Origin: Dipteronia dyeriana
Taxonomy: Eukaryota > Streptophyta > Magnoliopsida > Sapindales > Sapindaceae
Reading direction: 5' to 3'
Assembly (NCBI GenBank): GCA_032871835.1
Contig: CM065295.1
Span: forward strand, 38,128,360-38,192,359
Length of the DNA stretch: 64,000 bases
Numbering within the stretch: position 1 is the stretch's first letter; every line of letters starts with the position of its first letter. Shown piece by piece: positions 44,546 through 55,788 of this stretch. The notes under the pieces are model-generated. The model ran no database searches. It saw only the letters and a program-made list of their open reading frames with translations, and was not told the DNA's origin. A program made the position numbers and the translations under genes.

Positions 44546-45173
44546 AACTCATCTAATCTTGGTTCCTTATCGACATTATCCTTCTCGTACTGCTCATTCT
44601 ACAGAATGAGAAAACCCACTAGGTGCCTCCAAAACCCCGGTGTTAATTGAAGGGAAGCAAGCTAAAGGGCGTGAAGTGCCTTGCGGTGGGAAGGATGGAG
44701 AGGTAACCTTACCCTGCTTTTGAAAGCAGTGGTATGAATAGGGAGCACGTTAGAGGGATGAATGTACATGTCATACCTTATATGGGGAATGTCGATTGTA
44801 ATGCTATTAGGAATGTTGAATCTTTCCCTTAGACAATTGATCGATTCAGCTGTAGCGGTACAGTCAAGAATGATCCTGAAATCATGAGGGAGGGCGAGTA
44901 CCCCTCTAGATACAGCATCAATAACCTCGGTTTGTTCTCTACTAACCCCGACATTGCCTGATTCAACAGCTAAATTCCCTTCAACTATTTCCAGAAGGCA
45001 TCTGGGCTATTCGAGAAGTCGGTCCCGATGGTAACATTCCAGCTTGAACGACAGTGAAGCAAGGGAACATCACTCTATCTGTTGTCTTCTTCTAAAGCTC
45101 GTTTCCCATGGGCAGGCCTTGAAGTGGTGCCCTCCACTAGCCTATCAAAGCTGTCGCAATCAGAGTTCAACAT
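44546..45173 (-). pseudogene. antisense gene of G1, N-terminal part
   Basis: Second copy of the same antisense gene, from the outer element. ATG at 45173: MLNSDCDSFDRLVEGTTSRP, stops near 45080 and beyond. The region aligned with LQLAPLQLTPDF reads LASLQLTPGFWRHLVGFLIL, and NVDKEPRLDEL aligns with NVTREPRAEEL of G2. It stops there because the sequence joins the beginning of the G2 copy at 44545. The start codon here supports where the gene begins; G2 has lost its own. Confidence 0.65.
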
Positions 45174-45577
45174 AGTAGAAGTAGAGATTGGTTTGGAAAC
45201 TGAAGAAAAAATATTGGAAAGAAGTGAAGATCATATGGAAAGCCTAAGGATATTTTGAATTTTAAAAGTAGAAGATTTGGAAGCGAGAAAGAAAAGAAGA
45301 GGAGTTTGGGTTTATATAGGCATAATGAAATGGTAACCAGTAACGGAAGCGTGATCGAGAAGGTGAAACTCTCGTCCTTGAAGTGGGCGTGCCGCTAAAA
45401 ATCTCTCCTCTTTCAAACAGGTACCTCACCCTCATTTGACACGTGGATATTGCATTTAATGCGAAGATTTCCTCATAGATTTGTTAACCGACCAAAAATA
45501 GAAAATTTACAAAACGAACTAAGGAATCTGACTCCAACCCCAAATCAATCACCGGCATTCAAGTCAGAGGGGACTTC
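45174..45577 (+). other. G1 3' untranslated end and polypurine tract
   Basis: About 400 bp upstream of the antisense start and before the 3' LTR. It would hold the promoter of the antisense gene; there is a TTTATATAGG word at 45310-45319, but on the plus strand. A purine-rich AAGTCAGAGGGGACTTC at 45561-45577 directly before the LTR is the probable PPT. No coding seen. Confidence 0.5.
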
Positions 45578-46766
45578 TGTTAAATGCCATTTTTAGCAAG
45601 GGGTCAAAGAGAAATTTTCCACCTTATTACTTGGTAGGAAGTATTTCCATATACCGGATAGGTACTAGATGCAATGGTTTACCTTGAAGTACCGGGTCTA
45701 ACACAACCAGGGTACCTCAGTATCGTTGTTAGACCAGATGAAGCACTTGCACCTTCAAGGGCCACCCCACCAATACCTAAGTGCCCTGACACTGATCCGC
45801 TACCCCGTAGAGGTACATATCTTACACCTCCAACAGGACATGAGATGCCCATAAGGCTCCTAAATGATTATAGAGCTCAAGCACAATTGATCGAGCGCAA
45901 TGTTGTGAGGATGGTAGCTCCAAGTACCTTGCCAGCAGGCTGGAACCTTAGGGTACCTCGCAATCAAGTCGATCAAGCATCACGACGTAAGAATGGTACC
46001 TCTGGGTACCTTACCAGCAGGCTAGCACCTAGAGGTGCCTCACTATCGAATCAATTAAGCGCCATGTTGTTTGAATGGTACCTCAAGATGCCTCACTTGA
46101 AAACTATCAACACAGGGTACCTCACGATCGATATGAATGAGCGCCACGTTGTCAGGTTTATTCTTCGAGGTGTCACACCACTAACAGATGAAATTGAAAT
46201 TATTCTCCAAACCATAAGCAAGCTCAACTCATATGTAGCCATAACAAAAGAATCTGAAAAGGAAACAAACACGATTATCACTAAGATATCCTCCACCAAC
46301 CGATTCTCCAGGGAGAAGATCAATCCAATGATCTTCAGCTTGCATGCCAAGAAAAAACCCTAGTAACTTCGTGTATAAATATAGAGATAATGGCACGAAA
46401 AAAGGGGGAAGAATCGATCGAAAGATCGACATCTAAAACCTGAAGAGCTATCGTTTAGTTCAGAAGAAGAATTAAGCCTAGCCATCACTGTTGTTAGTTA
46501 GATCCACTTATTGACATACACGAGTTCGCCACCTCTAGTTAGTTAAAGAGAGAAGAGAAACTGGGAGTTATTCCCAATACTTGTACACACTGCATTACCG
46601 AATAAAATTTCACCACTTAGTTCATTATCATCTCTTTCTTTCATTTTATTCATTCCTACACGTGAAACAGGTACTGAAGCTACCTACCCCACCCGCGATT
46701 AACCCAGATTGATGTTCTGAGGGTGTTAATTGAGATTCTTCACCTCGAGTGAATTTTCAGCTAACA
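45578..46766 (+). repeat. Tat gypsy 3' LTR of G1
   Basis: TGTTAAATGCC to CAGCTAACA, 1189 bp, collinear with 24399-25583. It has the same U3 repeats and the same end (CACCTCGAGTGAATTTTCAG). The 229-codon ORF at 45674-46363 is repeat-derived and interrupted in the 5' LTR, so it is not a gene. Confidence 0.9.
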
Positions 46767-47705
46767 CCAGTCATACCACAAAAATGACAAATAGGTACAA
46801 AGGAATAATTTAAACCATTACAATGAGATATCATCGAGGCTTTGCATGTTTATGAGGTTGTCTTTGATGGTGCACAGGTTGGCTTTTGAAGCTTGAGCTA
46901 ATTGGTGGCACATTTGTGGTCTAACTTGTTAAGGTGGCTGAGCTGGTTGATCTTACCTTCTTTGTTGAACATGCCTAGGTTGAGGTTGTCTCGTGTGGTC
47001 ACCTCCTTTCTTGATAGTTGGTTTGTTTGAGGAGATGGTTAACTTCTTAAGGACTTTTCCTTTCATCTTGGATTACCTTGGCTTTGGGTGACTTTCCAAG
47101 GCTTTTGTGGATTTTGTTTGAATTGGAGATTACTTCGATGAAGCTTTGCACTTTCCTTGAACTTAAGGTTGCTTGATCTTGGCTTTCTTCAATTCTTCAT
47201 GGAGCCTCATCTCTATATCCTTAAAAATATTCAAGGTAATGTCTTTGTTGGTAAGCTCTTATTTCATTGACTTCATCCGTTGGTGGAAATCTTTAATCCC
47301 CGTCTCATATTTAGACACATCTATAATGTCCGACTTCCAGGAGTTGTCAATGGATGTCTCCTTGGCAATTGTATTTCTTGCCTCTTTAAGTTCCATCTCC
47401 ACCATCACTTTATTTACTTTAACAAGTGACACTTCCTTATCTAAGTATGCCAATTTAGTTCTTAGTTGGAGATTTTCTTTCGTCAACCATAGAACTTTAC
47501 CCTTTTTATCCTTCAAATGTTTTTAAAGGCAGTAAATGAACTCTTGATAATCAACCATATTATCACAAGAGTTTCCGGAGCAAGTGCTATATTGAACAAA
47601 GCTTCTCCCACTTGTACTTTCATGGGTCATATCATCAAGGCTAACTCCTCTCATACTTGCTCCACTTTGGTCTCCACTCTCCAAGCCACAATTCTTGAAT
47701 ATATC
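46767..47705 (-). pseudogene. gag: SIRE-like gag of S1, coiled-coil part and first half of zinc knuckle
   Basis: On the minus strand: an acidic/Ser stretch (GLESGDQSGASMRG, DDMTHESTSG), a VDYQEFIYCL segment, a stop, then a coiled coil (LTKENLQLRTKLAYLDKEVS, VMVEMELKEARNTI). Such a coiled coil precedes the zinc knuckle in SIRE-type gag. A basic region with stops follows. The last codons before G1 are PICHFCGMTG, the first half of a CCHC knuckle completed at 24398. The capsid part is beyond G3. Confidence 0.7.
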
Positions 47706-48766
47706 TTTTAATAGCCAATTTTGGAAAGGGGTAAAAATGAAAATTTCCACCTAAATTGTTTCTGATAAGACATGCATTTTGATACCAGGTAGGGCTAGCA
47801 TGCTACTACCTACCTCGAGTTACCAGTCTCTGTACCACCCAAAGATCAAGACCAGCCAGTAGCGAGGTAGCCCCTATCTAGTACCTCAACAATAGGTCCT
47901 TCAGCCTGGTACCCAAGTACCTCGATACTCCCATCTCGAAGATTGTAGCATCTGTGGAAAGCACCAAGATGTCCGACTGAATGCCTCGATGCCATCTCAC
48001 CACCGGTTACTAGGTATGTGAAGTGGTTACAAGGTAAGAAGGAAGCTAGCCTGATAGCTCTAGAAGGATCGGTCAAGTACCACGCCACCGAACTGTTACC
48101 TCAAGGTACCTCACCATTTGATACGTAGAATCATGTTTCCGTCTCGAAGTTACAGAGTTGACCTTCTTCACCATTAAAGGGTCATAATGTGACCAGATAG
48201 ATCAACAGATTCACCACTTATACAAATTTAAACCCTAACGGAAACCTAACGTAATTAATGGGTGTAATTCTTGTGTAATTTGATTCCCCCATCAACGGTA
48301 CTAATTTTTGATAACACAGTCAATTATTTTGTCTAAATTATGGGGATTTAATTGGCGATGAAAAGGGATTAAAAGGGGACGTCATGATTCAGACAATGTA
48401 TCGAGAATTAGAGAGAAAAAGGGCAGAGCTTCTTTGCCATTTTTCTCAGAGGATTTAGCCACTTATCGACATGCACGAGTTCACCATCTCCAACAATGTT
48501 TAGATAGAGAAATGGTGAGAGAGAAAGAGATAACATAATGAGATCAAATTTTTATCGTTTCCACGATCATTGTACTCTAAAGTTATATCGCTTATTTGAT
48601 TAATAAAATAGTTATTTATCCATTAGCAGTCTCGTTCTTCCTCATTCTTCCCTTTATCTCACTTGACCCTCCTTGGTATGAAGTACCTACCCCCCGCAGC
48701 CTACGTAGGTAACGGGTTAAAGGTGTTGGTTGATATTCCTTACCTTGAGAAAATTTTCGATCAACA
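47706..48766 (+). repeat. Tat gypsy 5' LTR of G3
   Basis: Starts TTTTAATAGCC (TG lost) and ends TCGATCAACA. U3 rich in TACCT/GGTAC words like G0a and G1. U5 has TTCCTTACCTTGAG in place of TTCCTCACCTCGAG. Confidence 0.8.
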
Positions 48767-48790
48767 CTCTTTAACACTGTCTTGGGAAGT
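48767..48790 (+). other. Tat gypsy primer binding site (G3)
   Basis: CTCTTTAACACTGTCTTGGG after the LTR, a heavily altered form of TTTGGCGCCGTCTGTGGG. It lies in the right position. Confidence 0.6.
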
Positions 48791-48849
48791 TTCCACCCCC
48801 ATTTTTTGAAAGCCTTAGAAATTACGTTTTAGCATTCAATGCATACATA

Positions 48850-49064
48850 ATGAGACTTCGATCCTCCTATAGAAAGCTGGAAGCATTAGGGCACCAGTCC
48901 ATAACCTCTACAAGAAAAGTTCAAAAGAAAGGATTGAAGTCGAAGCACCATAAACCTACTCTAGCACCTCTTGCAAGTACGTGAGTCAAAGCCTAGGTCC
49001 CGACCGCCCAGGTGGTTGGCCAAGCTATTTGGGAGCACCAAGTCGCGACCTTTGTTGAAAGTAT
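48850..49064 (+). pseudogene. gag: Tat gypsy gag of G3, N-terminal part
   Basis: ATGAGACTTCGATCCTCC start (MRLRSS), then a TAG. A basic stretch follows with codons like KGLKSKHHKPTLAPL. It is cut at 49064 (AGTAT) by the copia solo LTR and resumes at 52988 (AGTGT). Confidence 0.65.
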
Positions 49065-49723
49065 TGTAGGGAAAATAAGCGCAGCGGAAGCGTGAAAATT
49101 TATATTTAGGGTTTCGGTATAGATAAAAAATAATAATTTATCTTTATAGTAATAAAAACCTTAACCCCAGATTAATTGATGAATATAATAAGTATCGTAC
49201 CTTTTTCTCGTGACAATTGAACAAGCACCGAATTGAATCAGTAAGATCTTCCAATCCAATCACGAACGTGAATCACCTAGGAATGTGGACTCCCTTTCTT
49301 TAAATTATATACCTGAGGATGGAAACAAAAACAATCTTTCTCTTTGTTAGTTACAATAATCCTCCAAGAAGAAAACAAAGAACGTTAGGTCACATGTGAA
49401 TTATCCATCAATTTTATTGAAACTTGTGTGAACCTTGATTCGATGTTGTACACAAAACCTTTAATGTAAATGCTACTAGTGCACTATCGAAAACTAAATG
49501 TTCTTTCTTCCTTTTCTTCTTTGCCGAATCTCAAACTATTTTAGAGTTGATCAAATTTTGTCTAGAGCAAAAACAGATTTTTCTCCCTCAAAATTGTATG
49601 GTGGCCGAATTCTCTCTAAGAAAATCTTCCTATAGCTGGCCAAAATTTCTCTTGGTCCAACTACATGGCTGGCCAAATATATATATATATAGGGCTGGTC
49701 AAATTTACTATTGGGAATATATT

Positions 49724-49795
49724 AGGATTTCAAATCCTTTTCTAAGAAGGATTTCAAATCCTTTTCTAAGAAGGATTTCAAATCCTTTTCTAAGA
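49724..49795. repeat. 24-bp triplication in copia LTR
   Basis: Three exact units of 24 bp (AGGATTTCAAATCCTTTTCT plus AAGA) at 49724, 49748 and 49772. Each unit contains the palindrome GGATTTCAAATCC (odd centre). The sister LTRs have one unit. Confidence 0.9.
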
Positions 49796-50860
49796 AGGAT
49801 TTACTTGGTTGTTAAGAATTCTTTCCTCAGGTGGATTTACTTGATGACCAAGAATCCTTTTCCAAAAAGAATTATTTCCTACACCAAGACTCCTAACCCA
49901 ACCCAATAGTGTATTTGTAATCATATTAAAGACTTCCTAATTTGATTAGATAAATAATTCCTTTTATTTATCTTCTTATCAAATATAGTCTTTAATATTA
50001 ATTATACTAACAACAATAGTATAATTTTAGGAGACCATCTCTTACTAGGAAAAAGATTTTGACTCTTAATTAAATAATTAATTAATCAACAAATTTATTA
50101 ATTGCCATTTAATTGAATAATAAAATAAAAAATAATATATTTAGGCTATTTTATATAGCCTTGCCGCCCAACACATATATATGGCCCAATATATTATTTT
50201 TCTTATTTTATTAAATCCATTGGTCCTTAACAAAAAGTCCACATGCGAACTAGACCCATTCTTACAAAAGAAACAAGTCCACATGCCTTAATACAATTCT
50301 AGATGGACCCCTAAATTGGTCCAGTAGAATATATCAAGTGATCCATTCAAGTTCGTGTGGATTGGGGATCTTGGCGGGCTATCTAAATTTAAGCTCCAAT
50401 AGACACAACCCAAACACAATCAATAAATGATTCACTTAGGTCCGATCTGTTAATTTTAGTTCATTCCACAAAAGAACTAAAATTGAACTCATAAATAAAG
50501 ATAAAATAAGTTGATGTTACTCATTCATACCCTAGACAACCTTATTGAAGAAAGTGTATTCTCGTGAAGAATATCAGTAATCGCCAAGAGCTCATAGACC
50601 GCCTATAGCTCTCTAAGTTACCATATTTACTCATCAACCACATTTTGAACTTTGTTAATTTGACTTGTCTAGAAGCCATGTTTCAATAGGCACTATTGAA
50701 AACTTAATATTAAGATTTAATATCCAATACCTCAAAACATTCATATGATGATATTCTACTCTCATTTAATAAATGGAGCCACGATGTCCATATTTATAAG
50801 TGAAGTCCTCTATCGATTAACAAATGAAAACCACCAAACTTCGAGGATAGACTATGTATA

Positions 50861-52448
50861 TGAAACAAATATTATGGTGTGCTTAATATTAATCTAGAGG
50901 GGGGAGGTGAATAGATTTTAACAAATTTTACCCAATTTTCGTTAAAGGTCAAGTTGACAAAAATGCCCCTAGCTAGTTACGATAAAAATCACATGTGTAC
51001 AAATGCGGAAATAATAAAGACACTTGAGATATACGTGGAAACCCTCCAAATGGGAAAAACCATGGGCTGATGAGTGCGTCACACTAGAACCTCGAATCCA
51101 CTAATGGCAAAGGAATTACAACCTAATCCTGGTTTAATCCACCACCACTACATTACCCCGGTATAAGTGAACCTAGTTCATCTTGCTTGTGATTTAAGCT
51201 ACCTACTCCCGGAAGCAACACAAGTCTTACTTCCCAACGAAGAGATAAAATGTCCTATGTGAATATATGATGATATTCAATGAACAAACAAGGCTAGGAA
51301 ACCCTATATGTTTATCTAGGATAATGAGATGACAATTAATGCAATCCTAGATATCATGAGCTAAATGACATGTTCAAGAAGCTTAGCTAAACATAGATCA
51401 AAAAATCATATGAAGCTATCAAAATACAACACTCAATCATGGCATCACAACAATCTCTAATTTGTATCTAAGAATGTTCTAAGAGCATACAAATAATTAA
51501 AGATATGGCTTAGTAAGCAAAACACTTAACTTGTAAGAAGATAGTGAAGAACTTACCAAACAAGATGTGATGAAGTAGCCCTATCCATTGATGCACTCTA
51601 AATGAACTTAGATGATGCAAGATGAAGATTTAATGCTCATGGGGATGCTTTGAGTGATTAAAAATGAGTTCTTAAAAGTGTTTTTCCTTTGAAATGTGTT
51701 CTAAGGAAACAATATGATATTTTGAACTCTATTTCGATCTTAAGGCAATGAGTTATATATATATATGAGATCCAAACAAAGTGAGGTCGTTTTGGAAAAA
51801 ACGTTCCAGCTTCCTCTGTGTGTGCTAGTCGAGTAGCGCACCACCAGCTCACTGCCTAAAAATCAATAGGCGTTGGATGAGTGGCGCTGCACAGTGGCGA
51901 ACACAAGCATAAAATCACTGGAATGTTTGCACTGGTGAGCCTGCGCTAGACGAGTGGCGCACCACCAGTGCATGAACATTTTTTCAACTATGTGCAGGTG
52001 CAGCAGCGCACCTCAATGGCTCATGACTAGCGACAGTCCACTGTGAATGTTGCACTGGTGGGGTTCGCTGGTCGAGTAGCGCACCACCAGCGCAAGGCCT
52101 ATTTTTTTCAACACTTAAATGCACATAAACAATAAGTTCAAGAGTGATACAATTGCATCCTATTTTAATGCTTGGCATGACATAAAACTTTCATAGCAAG
52201 ATGCAAAAAGGTCAACAAGAGTCATTTAAACTAAAATGTACACAAGTAACCACTCAACATATATGATCAATAGTTATACATGAATATGTGAGTGTGTGCA
52301 ACAATCTCTTCAAAGCAAGTAAGCACAAGAATTTTACCTTTGGTGTTTCTCCTCTTAAGGTCTTGAAAGCCTAAGCTACCCTTACATAAATACCCCAAAA
52401 ATGTGATTTGTTCACGAAATAAGCCAATCAATAAATGAGGACTTTACA
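50861..52448 (-). mobile_element. SIRE-like solo LTR nested in copia LTR
   Basis: The minus strand starts TGTAAAGTCCTC at 52448 and ends ...TTTGTTTCA at 50861. GTATA (50856-50860) and CTATA (52449-52453) are a 4-of-5 target duplication, and joining the flanks restores the copia LTR. It carries the CTAGAGGGGGG motif near its end (50900) and matches the S1 LTR (21205-22981) at the other end. The region 51820-52100 has three copies of a (A/G)CTGG..GAG(T)GGCGCACCACCAG-like word. Confidence 0.85.
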
Positions 52449-52987
52449 CTATATAATCGTACTCATTGATAGCTCAAATGATAACACTTGCAACAAAAAG
52501 TCCAACATTTACCTCAAGATTGAGATAGACTCTCCGATTGTCTTCAAATGAAAACTTTTATCCATTGATGGTTCTAGATAAAGTATTTCATTGTGATCCA
52601 ATTCAATGCACCCAGTGCACTAGATTCTTTTGCCAAAAGACACCACACTTTGATGATTTTAGACTCATCATAACACATTTGATCCCACTCAAAATGTTAG
52701 CAAAAGAATCTACAACTTTGACAAGATAAAGGCGCCCAACTTTTTATCTTAAGTTGTGAATATTATTCAAGACTAACTAAAGAATTGTGTATACCTCATA
52801 CATATCTAGATGTATGAACAATTCTTCTTTTCTCATAGTCTTGTGACCTTATGATTATTTATTTTTGACAATTATAATAATTGAACTATAGATGCTATAA
52901 AATTTGTTAAACTAGAAATCACTTTATTAATATGAAAAGGTTGTCAAATACATTATTACACTCTTGCTATCGAGCATAATCTCAACA

Positions 52988-54600
52988 AGTGTATGCCTCA
53001 GACTAGTCGTAGAAGGTATCACCCCTCAACTCGAAGTGTTACAAGCCAGAGGTGACACAAGTAGGCAAGGTACTAGGATACTAGCCTTCGATAGATTGGG
53101 ACCACCGCAACCGGTACCGGTTCAAGAGAGGCTAGGGCTTCTGCTCTGAGTTCTAGATAAGTTAGAGTCCACACCCTCAGCACAGATAGGCCGACGAGCT
53201 ACCAACCTCGATAAGTAAGATAATCTCTTGACCTCCCACTTAGGGAACCTTGTAAACCAACACAACCGGTAGCCGTAGGAAGGCAACCTTGATCAGATGT
53301 GAGAGGGAGTAAGAGAATTACCCAAGAGAACCCTCCCCCCTTGGAGGAGAATCTGAACGAAGCCTCCGTAGCTTCTGATAAGTCCGGTAATGATGATTTC
53401 AAAGTCTAGTCCAAGAATACTAGGAATAAGAGCCTAGCCAAGATGGCAAAAGAACTCTAAGAACTGAAGAAGGGAAAGCACCGAGAGTACTGGAAAGATC
53501 TATTGGGCGAGATGAATGCCTTCTTCTCCAGAAGGATCAGGGAAGCAGAGCTTCCCCCTAAATTCAAGATGCCTGCTGACAAGTACTCCAGGACAGAGGA
53601 TCCTTTGAGCCAACTAGAGAGCTTTGTACAATAGATAAAGGTCCAGAACACAACCAAGGTTGCCATATACAGGATGTTCCCTACTACGTTAACTGACTAA
53701 GTAAATAAGTGGTTTCGGAAGTTATCGACAGGTAGTGTTAATTCATTCACTAATCTGTCAAGTGATTTTTATGCATAGTTTTAGAGATCAAGCCATATCC
53801 AAACGACTCTAACCATATACACTACATAGTCCAAGAGTAGAGTGAGTCATTCAAATCTTATATGGAGAGATTCCACAAGAAGGTTATTTGTATGGGAGAT
53901 TTCGTAGAAATGAGACCTTAGCCAACTTTAGAAGGAACCTCTAGGCTGACAAGCTGTTCCAATCATTCACCAAGAAACCATCAGAGAAGTACCAAGAGGC
54001 ATATGATGGGGTGTTCGAACAGGTGGAGAAAGAGGTACAGCTCTGGGTCAAGATTGAGCACGATAACGTAAGGGCTAGCAAGCATCAAAAGAAAGAAGCA
54101 TCCAAGCCAGCACCGGTCTAGAAGGCTCAGAACAAACCTCCAACCTGGTCAATATATCGCCCTCTACCTTTCCAACCTCAGCTGGAGTGGTATCCAGCAA
54201 GGAGAACCCCGCCATGGGTTTTGCCTTCTCCTAGAGAGGTAGCCTTGATATACAGGGAAGAAAGGGGTACAACCACTACACTCCACCTCAATGCATCTCA
54301 CGAGATGATCTACCTCACCATCCGAGATAAGAGACTACTCAGGAAGCCCAGCCCCATGAAAGCATCCGCTGACATAAGGAATCACTATAAATATTACGAT
54401 TTCCATGAGGATATAGGACATAACGCCTCAAAAAGCTAGAGCCCGTGTAACCAGAATGAGGCCTTAGCAATAGGTGGCTATTTTAAAGGAGTTCCTAAAG
54501 TAGGTGTGGGATAGCATCCATAAGAAATGAGGTGCAAACTGAAATCAAAGAAGATACAGAGAGAAGGAAAGCAAAGGGAAAAGACTTGATGCAACAACAT
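52988..54600 (+). pseudogene. gag: Tat gypsy gag of G3, main part
   Basis: Resumes with LRLVVEGITPQLEVLQARGD and FDRLGPPQPVPVQERLG. Capsid at 53500-54030: MNAFFSRRIREAELPPKFKM, YSRTEDPLSQLESFVQ-like with TAG, VQNTTKVAIYRMFPTTLTD, then many TAG/TAA codons, SYMERFHKKVI and FRRNL. The C-terminal HYKYYDFHEDIGHNASKS motif is at 54380-54440. In-frame stops often sit at CAG/CAA positions of G0b. Confidence 0.75.
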
Positions 54601-55360
54601 ACATACTATTAACAGGGGACCTACCTTAGATGGGACTTTCTATAACTCAAAGAAAAAACCGCGCTAGAAAAGTACCTCGGGTAGAATAAGGGCGATATAT
54701 TTTCAAGGTAACCCGAAGATCAGTAGGAAACTCCCGTTCAACATAAATAATCTTCACAGAAGACATTTTATACAGTACCGTGCAACTGCATGACGATCCT
54801 ATTGCCTTGTCCACCGTGTATTGATCGATATTTGTAGAAGCGTGGACATCCTCTTCAAAGATACCTTGGAAATGTTCAATCTGAAGCAATGCTTATACAA
54901 TGGCTGCACCACCCCACTGTACCAGCTTACCAAGGACTTAATTGTACCAATCGGGTCAAAGATTTTGCCAATCATCGTGGGGACTGCTCCTTTCCAGCAG
55001 AATCTCATGACCGATTTTATTGTGGTTGATACCCTATTAGCCTACAATGTTATCCTGAGGAGACTGTTCTTATCATCTATCAAGGTAGAGCTGTCTATCT
55101 TCCACAACGTCTAGAAATTCTCGGTAGGAGATCATATAGGTGAGGTACGCGGTGACCAATAGGCATCCCGTAAGTGCTACACCATAATAGCTAATATAAC
55201 AACGTTGGCAAAGAAAGGTGTGCAGGTTGTTATCGTGCAGGAACGATCAGAAAGGAATATCCAAATTCCAGATACCACGAAAGAAGCCAGAACAACAAAA
55301 GGAAAACCAGAAGCTGAAATCCTACTGGATGAGGAGATATGGATAATAAGGGGTGGGTAA
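54601..55360 (+). pseudogene. pol: Tat gypsy protease of G3
   Basis: IIFTEDILYSTVQLHDDPIA-like opening near 54750. The active site at about 54825 reads LIDICRSVDILF, so DTG has become DIC. DFIVVDTLLAYNVILRRLFL and a VELSIFHNV segment follow, then spacer with stops. Confidence 0.7.
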
Positions 55361-55788
55361 TGACTAGTCAGTTAACGTGTTTAAGGAAGTACCTGTCAAG
55401 AAGAATGACCCCTCAAAAGTGGTCAAGATTGGAGCCGGGGTTAAAGGAATAAGTGAAGGAAGGCTTGATCAGGCTTCTCCGTGAACACAATGAAATCTTT
55501 GCATGGAGCCATGGCGAGATGCGAGGGATCCCTATCTCTTAGGCAGCTCAAAGGCTAGCGGTCGACCCCACCTTCAAACCAGTCAAACAAATGAGGTGAC
55601 ATTTCAACCTTAAAAGAAATGCTACAATTCAAGATGAGGTCAAGAAATTGATGAAAGCTGGATTCATCAGGGAATTCTGGTACCCTAAATGGGTAACGAA
55701 TGTAATAATAGTCACCAAAGCTAATGTGAAGTGGCACATGTGCATTGATTATACAGATCTCAATAGTGTCTACCCAAAAGACAATATT
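55361..55788 (+). pseudogene. pol: Tat gypsy RT of G3, N-terminal part
   Basis: Spacer end and RT start: GLIRLLREHNEIFAWSHGEM, AVDPTFKPVKQMR, then VKKLMKAGFIREFWYPKW, VIIVTKANVKWHMCIDYTDL and VYPKDN. It is cut at 55788 by the solo LTR and continues at 57955. Confidence 0.8.

Larger units (their letters stand above)
24399..46766 (+). mobile_element. Tat-type Ty3/gypsy G1 with both LTRs
   Basis: 5' LTR 24399-25583, PBS, gag, protease, RT, RNase H, second RNase H up to 30402, then a foreign block 30403-44545. After it come the 3' part with an antisense ORF (44546-45173), the untranslated end and the 3' LTR 45578-46766. LTR lengths are 1185 and 1189 bp, the same family but visibly diverged, so insertion is old. 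The 5-bp target duplication CCAAT/CCAGT proves one insertion event into S1. Integrase and the rest of the 3' part of G1 are missing. Confidence 0.85.
21205..47705 (-). mobile_element. SIRE-like copia element S1, no pol seen, split by G1
   Basis: On the minus strand: gag 47705-46767, then (after inserted G1, 46766-24399) the gag end 24398-24120, a non-coding 3' region, PPT 22997-22982 and 3' LTR 22981-21205. The split is exact: CCAAT (24394-24398) and CCAGT (46767-46771) are the target duplication, and the zinc knuckle reads across it. No protease, integrase or RT motif is visible. The upstream part of gag and the 5' LTR would lie beyond G3, outside the window. The LTR's own far end is cut by G0a. 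Confidence 0.75.
49065..52987 (-). mobile_element. copia solo LTR carrying a nested LTR
   Basis: Same family as 7266-9458. It ends TGTAGGGAAAATAAG at 49065 and begins at 52987 (...TCTCAACA on the plus strand). Flanks AGTAT (49060-49064) and AGTGT (52988-52992) are a 4-of-5 target duplication. Without the insertion at 50861-52448 it is about 2.3 kb. No internal region, so it arose by LTR-LTR recombination. Confidence 0.9.

Noticed and set aside
45674..46363. 229-codon plus-strand ORF, the longest on that strand
   Set aside because: It lies wholly in the G1 3' LTR and spans its tandem repeats; the matching 5' LTR is interrupted, so there is no sign of selection for coding.
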